Source: an uncultured Alphaproteobacteria bacterium | Lineage (GTDB): Bacteria > Pseudomonadota > Alphaproteobacteria > HIMB59 > GCA-002718135 | NCBI GenBank assembly: GCA_902522865.1 | Contig: CABYXC010000003.1 | Location: 1-33,671, forward strand | Length of the DNA stretch: 33,671 bases | Direction of reading: 5' to 3' | Part shown: in pieces, positions 1-7,993 of the stretch | Layout: every line of letters begins with the position of its first letter | How positions within the stretch are numbered: position 1 is the stretch's first letter | Translations under genes and position numbers: made by a program | The notes under the pieces: generated by a model | What the model was told of the DNA's origin: nothing | The model's database searches: none | Seen by the model: only the letters and a program-made list of their open reading frames with translations

Positions 1-683
1 TCAATTCCGCCTTCCTCTAAACCAAGACTATCGTTAATTGCCACTAAATTTTTATTCTTCTCATTTAATTTAGCAATTGTAGATTTGAGAGATTTTTCGC
101 TTTCAAGTAGTTTAAAATTAGCATTATCTAATTCTTGATTAAGTATTTTTAGTTGATCAATTCTTGTTGCAAGTGCTTTATTAATTCGTTCTCCAAGTCC
201 CTCGGTTTCAAGTAAAGTAATTTCTTGTCCTTCATAAGTTTCTAATGCATTTGCAACTATTCTCAGTTCTTTTAAAAGACTACTAATTTGCTCGGATAAA
301 GCTATTATATTTTGTTCCTGAACAAAAATTTCTGATCGTTTTTTTGCAACATCAGTTTGTAATTGCTCACTTAATAATTGCTCACTTTGTAAGTTTAATT
401 CAGTATCTTTAAGTTTTTTCTCAGTTTCAGAAAGAGTTGAAAGAGCTTCTTCTTTATCTTTAGTTTCAATAACAAGTATTTTAGATAATTCATTTATTTG
501 TGTTCTTAAATCTTGAAGCGCCTTATCTCGGCCAGATATAGCATCACTCAGATATATTTGCGAAACAGTAAAAACCATTAGCACAAATATGATTACTATT
601 AAAAGAGTAGCTAGAACATCGACAAAACCGGGCCAAATATTTGTTGTATCAGCAAGTCTATTTCTTAAAGACCTAGTAGACAT
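1..683 (-). CDS. MotB/OmpA-like envelope protein with long coiled coil (C-terminus outside window)
   Basis: The reading frame opens with ATG at 683 and stays open for 227 codons to the left edge, so the C-terminus is missing. The N-terminus reads MSTRSLRNRLADTTNIWPGF, followed by one hydrophobic segment (about residues 20-42, LATLLIVIIFVLMVF) and then a long stretch of charged heptad-like sequence rich in Leu, Glu, Lys and Gln, a coiled coil. This layout (short cytoplasmic tail with a WPGFVD-type motif, single membrane helix, periplasmic coiled coil) is that of MotB/TolR-related peptidoglycan-anchoring proteins. An OmpA-like peptidoglycan-binding domain would be expected in the missing part but cannot be seen. 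It follows the MotA/TolQ-like gene with only two bases between, so the two proteins probably form one ion-driven membrane complex. No flagellar gene is nearby, so a flagellar role is not supported. Confidence 0.75.
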   Translation of the reverse strand, partial: MSTRSLRNRLADTTNIWPGFVDVLATLLIVIIFVLMVFTVSQIYLSDAISGRDKALQDLRTQINELSKILVIETKDKEEALSTLSETEKKLKDTELNLQSEQLLSEQLQTDVAKKRSEIFVQEQNIIALSEQISSLLKELRIVANALETYEGQEITLLETEGLGERINKALATRIDQLKILNQELDNANFKLLESEKSLKSTIAKLNEKNKNLVAINDSLGLEEGGI

Positions 684-685
684 TA

Positions 686-1711
686 TTATTTTTTAATTTT
701 CTTTAATTCTTTTTCAATATTCTGAAAATACTCTTTAACTTTTTTTGCTTCTAATATTCCATTTTTACTTAACGCTTCTGTTAAGCTCATAAGTGAAGAC
801 TGTGTATTTAACTGGGAAGATAAAAAATTTGATAGTTGTTTATCAAGATTGGATGAGTTAGAATTTATCTTAGTAAGTATTTCATTAAATTTATCTAAAT
901 TTTTTGAAATTTTAGTTTGATTTTCAGATGATTTTTTAAAAGCATTTAAAAGATTTTCTAAGTTATCATAAATTTTTTGAATTGCCTCACCAGTTGGTTT
1001 ATCTTCAATTTTGGAAAAATCTGGAGATGAATTAGAATTGATTATTTTCTCAAAGTATTGACTAAATTTATTTTGCGCTTGTCCAAGATTTAGATCAAGT
1101 AATCCTAATATTAAAGAACCAGCTAAACCCAACAATGAACTACTAAATGCAATACTCATTCCTTCTAGTGGAGCATTTAAGCCATCTTTAAGAGAATTAA
1201 AAAAACCTGCAACATTTGTATCATCTATACCTAGGCCGCTAATAACATTACCAACAGATCCAATAGTTTTAAGAAGTCCCCAGAAAGTTCCAAGAAGTCC
1301 TAAAAAGACTAGCAGTCCAACTAAATAACGAGAAGTTTCTCTTATGCTAATTAAAGTCATGTCTGAATTTTCTATCAATCTATTTATTGATGAACTTTTA
1401 AAAACAAATTTTCCATCAAGATTTTTCAATTCAAGAGAAATATTTTTATCTTGCCCTCTTAAAGTAGAGAATGCTTCTATAGAATTTGTAATATTAAAGT
1501 TGGAGTAAGATATATATTTATAATTTAAATTAATGAGATGGAATAAATTAAATACAATTCCAACTAACAGGGCTAATAAGATTATAATATTAATAAAGAT
1601 ATTTGATAAAAAAGCATTTTGTAAAACTGGATATAATAAAACCACAATAACAAAAGTAGCGATTAAAAATATTGATGCTCTAATAATATAATTGTTAAGT
1701 GATTGTGCCAT
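686..1711 (-). CDS. MotA/TolQ/ExbB-family proton channel protein
   Basis: This 341-residue membrane protein has two hydrophobic segments at the N-terminus (about residues 10-30 and 37-60), a cytoplasmic stretch, and then two more segments around 128-150 and 185-207. The segment reading LVGLLVFLGLLGTFWGLLKT followed by the GMSIAFSSSLLGLAGS stretch is the hallmark of the MotA/TolQ/ExbB proton channel domain. The C-terminal 120 residues are Asn/Ser/Lys/Leu-rich and probably coiled. It lies directly upstream of the MotB-like gene, giving a stator-like pair. In many alphaproteobacteria such pairs are annotated as flagellar motor proteins but stand apart from flagellar clusters. A role in envelope maintenance or cell division is inference; the family assignment is firm. 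Confidence 0.8.
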   Translation of the reverse strand: MAQSLNNYIIRASIFLIATFVIVVLLYPVLQNAFLSNIFINIIILLALLVGIVFNLFHLINLNYKYISYSNFNITNSIEAFSTLRGQDKNISLELKNLDGKFVFKSSSINRLIENSDMTLISIRETSRYLVGLLVFLGLLGTFWGLLKTIGSVGNVISGLGIDDTNVAGFFNSLKDGLNAPLEGMSIAFSSSLLGLAGSLILGLLDLNLGQAQNKFSQYFEKIINSNSSPDFSKIEDKPTGEAIQKIYDNLENLLNAFKKSSENQTKISKNLDKFNEILTKINSNSSNLDKQLSNFLSSQLNTQSSLMSLTEALSKNGILEAKKVKEYFQNIEKELKKIKK

Positions 1712-1761
1712 AAATAAAAGATTATATCACCTGTGTTTGAAATTCAATAAATATAAAGAGC

Positions 1762-2946
1762 TTAATTGTAGATATAATTTCTTGTGAGAGGCAAATTGTC
1801 AATATTCTTTGTTATTTGTACTTGAAAAACAACATTACCCATATTGACAAAGGAATACTTACTTGCCAAAAGATAAAACTCCCACATCCTAAAAAAACGC
1901 TGATCAAACATCTTTATAATTTTATCCTTATTTTTCATAACATTTTGATACCATTTGGAAAGTGTGTGAGCATAATGTAGTCTAAGCACTTCAACATCAG
2001 TAACATTTATATTTAATTTTTGTGTTTCATTCATTACTTCAGATAATGATGGAATATAACCACCAGGAAAAATGTATTTTCTTATCCAAGGACTTGTAGC
2101 TGTCGGTTTGCCTCTTTGACCAATTGTATGTAAAAGAAAAACACCATTTTCTTTTAAAATATCATTAGCTTTACTTAAATATGTATTAAAATATTTTACT
2201 CCAACATGCTCAAACATTCCAACTGATACTATACGGTCATATTTTTCAATCTCATTTCTATAATCTTGTAATGCAAAAGAAACTTTGTCATTCAGACCCT
2301 CTTTCTGTGCTCTTTCAGAAGCAGTCTTAAATTGATTTTCTGAAAGTGTAATTCCTTTTACTTTGGCGCCAGTGGATTTTGCTATTTCAATTGCCATTCC
2401 GCCCCAACCACATCCAATATCAAGTACATTCATATTTTCAGTAATTTGTAGTTTTTTAATTATATGTTGTTTTTTATCTTTCTGTGCTTGGTCCAAACTA
2501 ATATTTGGATTATGAAAATATGCGCAAGAATATTGCATATCCTGATCGAGGAATAACTTATATAAATCCTCATTTATATCGTAGTGGTGTGCTACATTTT
2601 TTTTTGAATTTACAAGTTGATTAATCTGATGAAATGGCATGAAAATAGAAGATAAATATTCATAAAATTTATAAAACTTGTTGTTAGAAATAAAGTCATC
2701 GTAACAATTAGTTATTAAATTAAGAAAGTCTTCTATAGTGCCTTTTTCTACAACTAACTCTTCATTCATATATGCTTCACCTATATGCAGATTAGGGTTT
2801 AAGAATAGTTTTCTTTCAATAGATTTGTTTTTCAGTCTTATACAAACGTGAGGGTTTGAATTTCCAAATTTATGGGTCTTACCATTAGAATCTATGATTT
2901 CTAATGTTCCATCAAAGTTGAGCTTTTTCAGTACACTGAATAACAT
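1762..2946 (-). CDS. cfa: Cyclopropane-fatty-acyl-phospholipid synthase
   Basis: The 394-residue product is a SAM-dependent methyltransferase of the CFA/mycolic acid synthase family, which adds a methylene group across the double bond of unsaturated acyl chains in membrane phospholipids. The SAM-binding motif LDIGCGWGG is at residues 175-183. The upstream substrate-binding signature (HHYDINEDLYKLFLD, then MQYSCAYF around 137-144) is intact, as are MFEHVG and the PGGYIP stretch further down. Length matches the E. coli enzyme (about 380 residues). It is transcribed on its own, on the same strand as its neighbours, with gaps of 50 to 90 bases. No obvious promoter was found. Other family members modify acyl chains differently, so the exact product is not proven. 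Confidence 0.93.
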   Translation of the reverse strand: MLFSVLKKLNFDGTLEIIDSNGKTHKFGNSNPHVCIRLKNKSIERKLFLNPNLHIGEAYMNEELVVEKGTIEDFLNLITNCYDDFISNNKFYKFYEYLSSIFMPFHQINQLVNSKKNVAHHYDINEDLYKLFLDQDMQYSCAYFHNPNISLDQAQKDKKQHIIKKLQITENMNVLDIGCGWGGMAIEIAKSTGAKVKGITLSENQFKTASERAQKEGLNDKVSFALQDYRNEIEKYDRIVSVGMFEHVGVKYFNTYLSKANDILKENGVFLLHTIGQRGKPTATSPWIRKYIFPGGYIPSLSEVMNETQKLNINVTDVEVLRLHYAHTLSKWYQNVMKNKDKIIKMFDQRFFRMWEFYLLASKYSFVNMGNVVFQVQITKNIDNLPLTRNYIYN

Positions 2947-3033
2947 GTTTTTTTTATTTTAAGAAAAACGTCTCTTATGTCAATAACTCTAAATTATTAA
3001 CATTTGATGAGAAAATAATTTGTAGATATTGAC

Positions 3034-3258
3034 TTAAGCGGCAATGCGACGATTTTTTTGAGCTTCTTTTTCTTTTTTAAGCTCTTTTTCGTCAATATAT
3101 GCAACATCACAGTGACTCTGACAATAAGGCTTGCCAGCAACGGTATCAGCTTCACAAAAATGAAAATCTTTCTCTTGTGGATCTCCAATTGGCCATTGGC
3201 AACTTGAGAAACTGTGCATCACACTGTTTTGTTTAAAATAGTTTTTTAATATAGACAT
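3034..3258 (-). CDS. Short GcrA-like protein lacking the N-terminal DNA-binding domain
   Basis: The 74-residue product from ATG 3258 contains the conserved GcrA C-terminal signature CQWPIGDP, then FHFCEA, GKPYCQSHCDVAY and a Lys/Glu-rich tail. In Caulobacter, GcrA (about 170 residues) binds sigma-70 domain 2 through its C-terminal part and methylated GANTC sites through an N-terminal helix-turn-helix domain. Only the C-terminal type of sequence is present here: upstream of the signature there are fewer than 20 residues. An earlier in-frame ATG at 3315 would add 19 residues (including FFININYLEIN) with no helix-turn-helix resemblance; I prefer the downstream start but neither has a clear ribosome binding site. 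It could act as a sigma-binding co-regulator without its own DNA recognition. Family match is good, function is inferred. Confidence 0.75.
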   Translation of the reverse strand: MSILKNYFKQNSVMHSFSSCQWPIGDPQEKDFHFCEADTVAGKPYCQSHCDVAYIDEKELKKEKEAQKNRRIAA

Positions 3259-3337
3259 AATAATTTTATTAATTTCGAGGTAGTTTATATTTATGAAAAA
3301 ACCAGTATTCAACATTAAATATAAAAAAGTTGTTAAT

Positions 3338-3385
3338 TATCAATATGTTAGTATCTTAATCATTTTGACATACTATATGTTGATA
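3338..3385. repeat. Imperfect inverted repeat upstream of the GcrA-like gene
   Basis: The left arm at 3338-3354 (TATCAATATGTTAGTAT) and the right arm at 3370-3385 (ATACTATATGTTGATA) pair at both ends (TATCAA with TTGATA, and TAGTAT with ATACTA) with a mismatched middle and a 15-base spacer. The word ATATGTT also occurs in direct orientation in both arms. It sits in the 97-base gap between the small membrane protein gene and the GcrA-like gene, so it could be an operator or a weak transcript hairpin. It lacks the GC-rich stem and T-run of a terminator. AT-rich sequence makes chance pairing likely, hence low confidence. Confidence 0.3.
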
Positions 3386-3412
3386 CATAATTTATAAGAA
3401 AAACGAATCGGT

Positions 3413-3595
3413 TTATCGAAAAAATAAAATTATAAACAATAGTGCCAAAAAAAACAGATAGGATTTGATTATAAAACTTTTAGTTAATTTGGATTTAGGG
3501 GGTTTTCTAAAATATATAAAGAAAACAATAGTACTCCAAAATAATAAAAGTATTACCCAGCCTGTTAAAAATGCATAATAAAAATCGACAGACAT
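3413..3595 (-). CDS. Small two-helix membrane protein of unknown function
   Basis: A 60-residue open frame starting MSVDFYYAFLTGW encodes two strongly hydrophobic segments (about residues 8-30 and 44-59) joined by a basic loop (FRKPPKSKLTKS). The Lys/Arg-rich loop would place the loop inside the cell. I do not recognise a family. It fits in the gap upstream of the GcrA-like gene and 20 bases downstream of msrA, on the same strand, and nothing else explains this stretch. Small hydrophobic frames arise easily in AT-rich DNA, but the defined topology and the proline-containing loop favour a real gene. Confidence 0.5.
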   Translation of the reverse strand: MSVDFYYAFLTGWVILLLFWSTIVFFIYFRKPPKSKLTKSFIIKSYLFFLALLFIILFFR

Positions 3596-3615
3596 TAGTT
3601 CCCTAAAGAATTAAT

Positions 3616-4077
3616 CTATATAGCGCAGTGTAAGCCTGTTTTTTGGATATATTTTTGATGATATTCTTCAGCTTTATAGAATTCTTTAGCTTCTGATATT
3701 TCAGTAACAATATTTAATCCAGAACTTTTAGCATATTCATTTTTAGAATGAATAGATTTATTTTTTTGATCTTCGCTATAATAATATATCGCTGATCTAT
3801 ATTGTGTTCCAATATCGGGGCCTTGTCTATTTAAAGTGGTAGGATCATGACACTTCCAGAAAACCATCAAAAGATCTTCATAAGATATTTTAGAATTATC
3901 AAATTCAACTAAAACTACCTCAGTATGATTTGTATTTCCTTGGCAAACGTTTTCATAAGAAGGGTTAATAGTATCGCCTCCAGAATAACCAACTAAGGTA
4001 TTTATTACACCTGGAGTTTTACAGAATGTTTCTTCCACACCCCAGAAACAACCTGCGCCAAATAATGCTTTTTCCAT
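3616..4077 (-). CDS. msrA: Peptide-methionine (S)-S-oxide reductase
   Basis: The 153-residue protein begins MEKALFGAGCFWGVEE, with the catalytic Cys10 in the family motif GCFWG. The following conserved blocks are present: VGYSGG, YENVCQGNTNHTEVVLVEFD, FWKCHDPTTLNRQGPDIGTQYRS and the C-terminal YHQKY. A second cysteine near the end (GLHCAI, Cys151) is placed to act as the resolving residue. It repairs S-epimers of methionine sulfoxide in proteins in the cytoplasm; no signal peptide is present. The length is that of the short single-domain form with no MsrB fusion. It is divergent from the Nudix gene with a 40-base gap. Confidence 0.95.
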   Translation of the reverse strand: MEKALFGAGCFWGVEETFCKTPGVINTLVGYSGGDTINPSYENVCQGNTNHTEVVLVEFDNSKISYEDLLMVFWKCHDPTTLNRQGPDIGTQYRSAIYYYSEDQKNKSIHSKNEYAKSSGLNIVTEISEAKEFYKAEEYHQKYIQKTGLHCAI

Positions 4078-4117
4078 ACTCTTAAATATATATGTAATAT
4101 AAAATATATCAATTTTT

Positions 4118-4699
4118 ATGAGCTCAAAATTTAAAATTTTAGATAAAAAGAATATTCACGATGGTTTCTTTAAAATGAATGAAGTTACTCTTAAATACAA
4201 AAAATATGATGGAAATTGGAGTAATGAAATAAAAAGAGAGTTATTTGGTGGTGCACAAGTATCTGCAGTTTTACCATATGACCCTGTAAATAAAAAAATT
4301 GTTTTAATTCAACAGTTCAGACCAGGGACAATTTCTAAAAATAATCAAAATTATCTTGATGAAATAGTTGCTGGAATAATTGACCCTGGTGAAACTCCAG
4401 AAGATACCGCAAAGAGAGAATGCTTGGAAGAAACTGGATGTAAAGTAAGCAATCTTACATCTATACAAGGTTACTTTGTTTCTCCAGGATCATCCGAATC
4501 TTTTTATAATCTTTTTTTGGGCGAGGTAATTGCTCCAGATAAAGAAATTATAAGGGGTCTAGAGAATGAAAATGAGGATATATTAGTTAAAAGTTATAGT
4601 TTTGATGAGGTGAAAACAAAATTGAATAAAAAAGAAATTTTAAATGGACTTACACTAATAGCCTTACAATGGTTTTTTTTAAACATTGAACGAACCTAA
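4118..4699 (+). CDS. Nudix hydrolase, ADP-ribose pyrophosphatase type
   Basis: The 193-residue product carries a complete Nudix box at residues 86-108: Gly86, Glu92, Arg100-Glu101, Glu104-Glu105 and Gly107 match the consensus G-x5-E-x7-REU-xEExGU. A following SPGSSES stretch about 17 residues downstream resembles the Pro-containing element typical of ADP-ribose pyrophosphatases (E. coli NudF, about 209 residues). It probably hydrolyses ADP-ribose or a related nucleoside diphosphate linked sugar to AMP and a sugar phosphate. Its stop overlaps the stop of the convergent small secreted protein by four bases. Substrate assignment rests on overall similarity only. Confidence 0.88.
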   Translation: MSSKFKILDKKNIHDGFFKMNEVTLKYKKYDGNWSNEIKRELFGGAQVSAVLPYDPVNKKIVLIQQFRPGTISKNNQNYLDEIVAGIIDPGETPEDTAKRECLEETGCKVSNLTSIQGYFVSPGSSESFYNLFLGEVIAPDKEIIRGLENENEDILVKSYSFDEVKTKLNKKEILNGLTLIALQWFFLNIERT

Positions 4700-5031
4700 G
4701 TTCCTATACCTCTTTCATAAGGTTGAACTAATTCTTTACATATTAAGTTCATATCTAATGTCTCAACATTTTTATCTATAGTTTGATATTCCTGACACTC
4801 ATAAAGTTCATTATCTTTTTGAAGAACTGTAACAAATAAGATTATTGTTAAATCATTTCCAACCTCTATGTCACTTATAGCGTAGCTCTTTACTTCAAAT
4901 CCTTCATTAATAAGATCTTTATAAGATTTTTCTGACTCTAACCATTGATCTATATTTGGATTAGCTATTGATAGATTAGAAAAACACAAAAATACAGAAA
5001 ATAAAAAAATAGTTAATTTGCTTTTAGCCAC
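4696..5031 (-). CDS. Small secreted protein of unknown function
   Basis: The 111-residue product opens with a clear signal peptide: MAKSKL, then a hydrophobic core (TIFLFSVFLCFSNLS) and a likely cleavage site after SIA-N. The mature part (about 88 residues) is acidic and contains two cysteines (YECQEY and LICKEL), which could form a disulfide in the periplasm. I do not recognise a family. It overlaps the 3' end of the peroxiredoxin gene by 19 bases on the same strand, so it is probably co-transcribed downstream of it. It is convergent with the Nudix gene. Confidence 0.6.
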   Translation of the reverse strand: MAKSKLTIFLFSVFLCFSNLSIANPNIDQWLESEKSYKDLINEGFEVKSYAISDIEVGNDLTIILFVTVLQKDNELYECQEYQTIDKNVETLDMNLICKELVQPYERGIGT

Positions 5032-5555
5032 TGTAGAACTTCATTTATATGTTTGTTAGGAGGAAAAATAGGGTAGAATACTTTTTTAACAATATTTTTT
5101 TCCACAATAAGAGTTAATCTTTTAAAATAAATTTTGTTTTCAATTTCAAAATAAGGCATTTTTAATAAATTGAGCAAAATATGTTCTGAATCACTTAAAA
5201 CATCATATGGTATTACTAATCTATTTGTCATTTCTTTAATATAATCTATTGTTTGAGTAGATATTCCAACAGGAATTGCATTTAGTTTGATTAACTCTTC
5301 ATAGTTGTCTCTAAAACTACAAGTCTCCACAGTACAGCCAATAGCTCCTGGTGTTTGATTCCAATTTTTAGGTAAACTTTCATTGGGATTTCCCGTCATA
5401 GGATAAAAGTATAAAATTAAACGAAAAGTGTCAGATCTTTTTATTTTTAATAGATTTCCCTGTTGATTTTTAAGAGAAATATCTGGCAAAAACTTATTTA
5501 AAAGATGATCAGCTTTTCCATCGTTTTGCGGTTTAGGAAATTTGCTATAATCCAT
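5013..5555 (-). CDS. Peroxiredoxin (AhpC/TSA superfamily, Bcp-like)
   Basis: Starting from ATG 5555 the product is 180 residues, MDYSKFPKPQNDGKADHLLN. The active-site block reads TPGAIGCTVETCSFRDNYEE, comparable to the Bcp/PrxQ pattern TPGCTxEACxFRD: the first Cys should be the peroxidatic and the second, five residues on, the resolving residue. It is preceded by FYPMTGNPNESLP and followed by GISTQ, PYDVLSD and KRLTLIVE, all usual for a thioredoxin-fold peroxidase that reduces hydroperoxides. An in-frame ATG at 5612 would add 19 unconserved residues and overlap the divergent agmatinase gene, so I prefer 5555. The two residues inserted before the peroxidatic Cys and the long preceding loop mark a sub-group distinct from classical Bcp. 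Confidence 0.88.
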   Translation of the reverse strand: MDYSKFPKPQNDGKADHLLNKFLPDISLKNQQGNLLKIKRSDTFRLILYFYPMTGNPNESLPKNWNQTPGAIGCTVETCSFRDNYEELIKLNAIPVGISTQTIDYIKEMTNRLVIPYDVLSDSEHILLNLLKMPYFEIENKIYFKRLTLIVEKNIVKKVFYPIFPPNKHINEVLQWLKAN

Positions 5556-5603
5556 ACTAATTTGTCTTGTATAATCCAACTCTATATACCATAAGATACT
5601 TTT

Positions 5604-6542
5604 ATGACTCAAATTAAACCTCTATCTAGTATGCAAACTCCTCGCTTTGCTGATATTGCTACTTTTTTTCGTTTACCTGTTGTGAAAGATTTAAATAAAT
5701 TAGACTACTGTATTGCAGGTGTACCATGGGATGGAGGAACTACTAATAGACCTGGAGCCAGACATGGTCCTAGAGAAATTAGAAATGCATCGTCACTTGT
5801 GAGGCTTTATCACCCTGTTTCACTTAAGAGCCCTTATGATAAATTTAATATTGCAGATATTGGTGATTGTCCGGTAAATCCAGCTGACTTAAATGATAGT
5901 TTAGATAAAATAGAAAAATTTTACTCAAATATTTATAATTCCAAAACAATACCATTATCAATTGGAGGTGATCATTTAATTAGCCTACCAATTCTTAGAG
6001 GTATAGCTAAAGAAAAACCAGTAGGTTTATTTCAGTTTGATTCTCATTCTGATACTTGGAACACTTATTTTGGAGGATTTAAATATACTCATGGCACTCC
6101 ATTTAGAAGAGCTATAGAAGAAAATCTCATAGATCCAAAAAAATATGTAATACTTGGTCTTCGTGGGGCGTTATATGATCCTGAAGATTTGAGTTGGGCT
6201 CGAGAACAAGGTGTAACAATTATTACTATAGATGATTATTATGAAATGGGATTTAATAAATGTATTGAAAAAATTTATGCAGTTCTAGCTACTACAGATA
6301 CTTACTTTACATTTGATATTGATGGAATAGACCCAACTTTTGCACCAGGTACTGGAACTCCAGAAGTTGGAGGCTTTAATGTGAGAGAAGCACAAACTAT
6401 TATAAGAGCACTAAACAAAATCAATTTTGTAGGAGGCGACGTTGTAGAGGTATCTCCACCATTTGATGTAAATAATATGACTTCATTAGTAGGAGCAACG
6501 ATTGCCTTTGAAATGCTCTGTACTATGACAAAAGTAAATTAA
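5604..6542 (+). CDS. speB: Agmatinase-family ureohydrolase
   Basis: The 312-residue protein has all expected binuclear manganese ligands of the arginase/agmatinase family: GGDH (His124), DSHSD (Asp146, His148, Asp150) and DIDGIDP (Asp238, Asp240). The N-terminal GVPWDGGTTNRPGARHGPREIR block is also typical. The enzyme hydrolyses a guanidino compound, giving urea and an amine; agmatine is the usual guess, but guanidinobutyrate, guanidinopropionate and guanidine itself are processed by close relatives, and the sequence alone does not choose. No urease, transporter or polyamine gene is nearby to help. Its stop overlaps the convergent aldolase stop by four bases. The start at 5604 gives the usual N-terminus ahead of PRFADIATFFRLP. 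Confidence 0.88.
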   Translation: MTQIKPLSSMQTPRFADIATFFRLPVVKDLNKLDYCIAGVPWDGGTTNRPGARHGPREIRNASSLVRLYHPVSLKSPYDKFNIADIGDCPVNPADLNDSLDKIEKFYSNIYNSKTIPLSIGGDHLISLPILRGIAKEKPVGLFQFDSHSDTWNTYFGGFKYTHGTPFRRAIEENLIDPKKYVILGLRGALYDPEDLSWAREQGVTIITIDDYYEMGFNKCIEKIYAVLATTDTYFTFDIDGIDPTFAPGTGTPEVGGFNVREAQTIIRALNKINFVGGDVVEVSPPFDVNNMTSLVGATIAFEMLCTMTKVN

Positions 6543-7102
6543 AACTCTTCAAAATTTGAAGTTCCAACACATAAAACATTTTTTAAATCTAGATATTTAT
6601 TAATATTATCTTTATTGACTCCACCTGTTGGAATAAATTTTATATCCTTTAGAATGTTTTCAATTGATTGTAATTTTTTTTGCTCTCCATTTAAATTTGC
6701 TGGAAAAAATTTAATTATTTTATAACCTTTTTTATTAAGATGTATAAACTCACTAACTGTTTCAGCTCCAGGAATATATGATAAATTTTTAATTTCTAAA
6801 ATCTCATCAACAGCTCCAGGAGAAATAAAAAAGTGAAAATTATGATCTTGACCCTTAATAAAATCTTCTTTTGTTAAAACTGACCCCAACCCAAATTTAT
6901 GTTTGGTAAAATGTTTTTTCAATTCTAGCGCTATATCAAAAGATTGATTTTCTCTCAGTGTTATTTCAATATATCTAATAGCACTATTCTTCTCTAAATA
7001 TTTACTTAAGCGATCAATATCATTGCTTAAAGTTGTAGTATTAAGAATTGGTAAAATTTTTTGTTCTTTTAGATTTAATTGTAATTCACTATTTAACATC
7101 AA
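6539..7102 (-). CDS. eda: KDPG/KDPGal-type aldolase
   Basis: The 187-residue product is a class I aldolase of the Eda/DgoA family that splits 2-keto-3-deoxy-6-phosphogluconate (or the galactonate epimer) into pyruvate and glyceraldehyde 3-phosphate. The Schiff-base lysine is Lys131 in KFFPA; Glu46 lies in YIEITLRE, with GLGSVLT, FFISPGA, YIPGAET and FIPTGGV forming the rest of the barrel signatures. It is about 20 residues shorter than E. coli Eda, mainly at the C-terminus. It is the last gene of the fucose operon and overlaps the KDG kinase gene by 14 bases, so the two almost certainly act together. Whether it can also cleave a non-phosphorylated 2-keto-3-deoxy-L-fuconate is open. Confidence 0.9.
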   Translation of the reverse strand: MMLNSELQLNLKEQKILPILNTTTLSNDIDRLSKYLEKNSAIRYIEITLRENQSFDIALELKKHFTKHKFGLGSVLTKEDFIKGQDHNFHFFISPGAVDEILEIKNLSYIPGAETVSEFIHLNKKGYKIIKFFPANLNGEQKKLQSIENILKDIKFIPTGGVNKDNINKYLDLKNVLCVGTSNFEEF

Positions 7103-7985
7103 CTATTGCTCCTTTTTGCATGATTATCTTCGAGCCCAGAAGACTGGCTTCTTTTAGAGCTAAAGCTGGATCATTATGAATAATAAAATTTGATATGTAG
7201 GCAGCATTAAATCCATCTCCAGCTCCTGAAGTATCAACTACTTTTCTAATAAAATTATTTCTTATTGTATATTTTTTATTATTTTGAATCGCGTATGTTA
7301 ATTTGGCATTTTTTCTAAATATACCATGATCTATTTTGTATTTATTTATTAAATTTTCAAAATTGCTTAAACTACTGTCATTTTTCCAAAATTTTAGATC
7401 TTCACCTGACACAAAACAAATATCAACAAAATTTAAAATAGAATGCAAAAAATTGTTTAAGTTTTTTTTAGTCCATCTATTAATTCTAATATTAAAATCA
7501 AATATAATTTTTACTTTTTTATTCTTTAATAATTTTAACAAATCAACAAAATTACTTATTTTAGATGGATCAATAATAGAAAGTGTAATTCCAGAAAAAT
7601 AGATATAATTAAAATTCTTCAAATTTTTAAATAATGAAACAAAATCTGTCTTATTAAAATAATTTTTTGCTGCACTATTATCCCTCCAATAAAAAAATTT
7701 TTTTTCTCCATTATTTTTATTGTTTATTAAATATAAACCAATTTCATGACTATTAACTTGCTTGATTAATTTTGTTGAAATTTTTTTAGAATTTATAAAT
7801 TCTAAAACTGATCTGTTTAAACTAGTTTTACCAATTGCTGTAAGAAAAGAGACATCAAAATATTTTTTGTCAATATAATTGCAAAAATTTAGCGTATCAC
7901 CAGCAAATGATTGCTGAAAAATGTTATTCTTTGTATTGGCAATTTCAATCATACATTCACCAACTGAGCAAATTTTTGTTTTCAT
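7089..7985 (-). CDS. kdgK: 2-keto-3-deoxygluconate kinase (PfkB family)
   Basis: This 298-residue protein has the PfkB signature DTSGAGDGFNAAY at about 251-263, with Asp257 as catalytic base. The N-terminal GECMIEI and FAGDTLNFCNY blocks and the FYWRDNSAAK motif (98-107) are characteristic of KDG kinases rather than ribokinases or fructokinases. It phosphorylates KDG at O6, feeding the aldolase encoded just downstream. Because 2-keto-3-deoxy-L-fuconate has a methyl group at C6, this kinase cannot act on the fucose intermediate in the usual way. Its natural supplier in this window is mannonate dehydratase at 17530. It follows the mutarotase gene closely in the fucose operon. Confidence 0.9.
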   Translation of the reverse strand: MKTKICSVGECMIEIANTKNNIFQQSFAGDTLNFCNYIDKKYFDVSFLTAIGKTSLNRSVLEFINSKKISTKLIKQVNSHEIGLYLINNKNNGEKKFFYWRDNSAAKNYFNKTDFVSLFKNLKNFNYIYFSGITLSIIDPSKISNFVDLLKLLKNKKVKIIFDFNIRINRWTKKNLNNFLHSILNFVDICFVSGEDLKFWKNDSSLSNFENLINKYKIDHGIFRKNAKLTYAIQNNKKYTIRNNFIRKVVDTSGAGDGFNAAYISNFIIHNDPALALKEASLLGSKIIMQKGAIVDVK

Positions 7986-7993
7986 AATTAATT

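Noticed and set aside
2997..3188. A 63-codon minus-strand open frame overlapping the GcrA-like gene
   Set aside because: It runs through the GcrA-like coding region in another frame, whose protein has a recognised signature; the alternative product is a low-complexity Lys-rich tail.
5556..5612. N-terminal extension of the peroxiredoxin
   Set aside because: The 19 extra residues do not resemble the family and would overlap the start of the divergent agmatinase gene.
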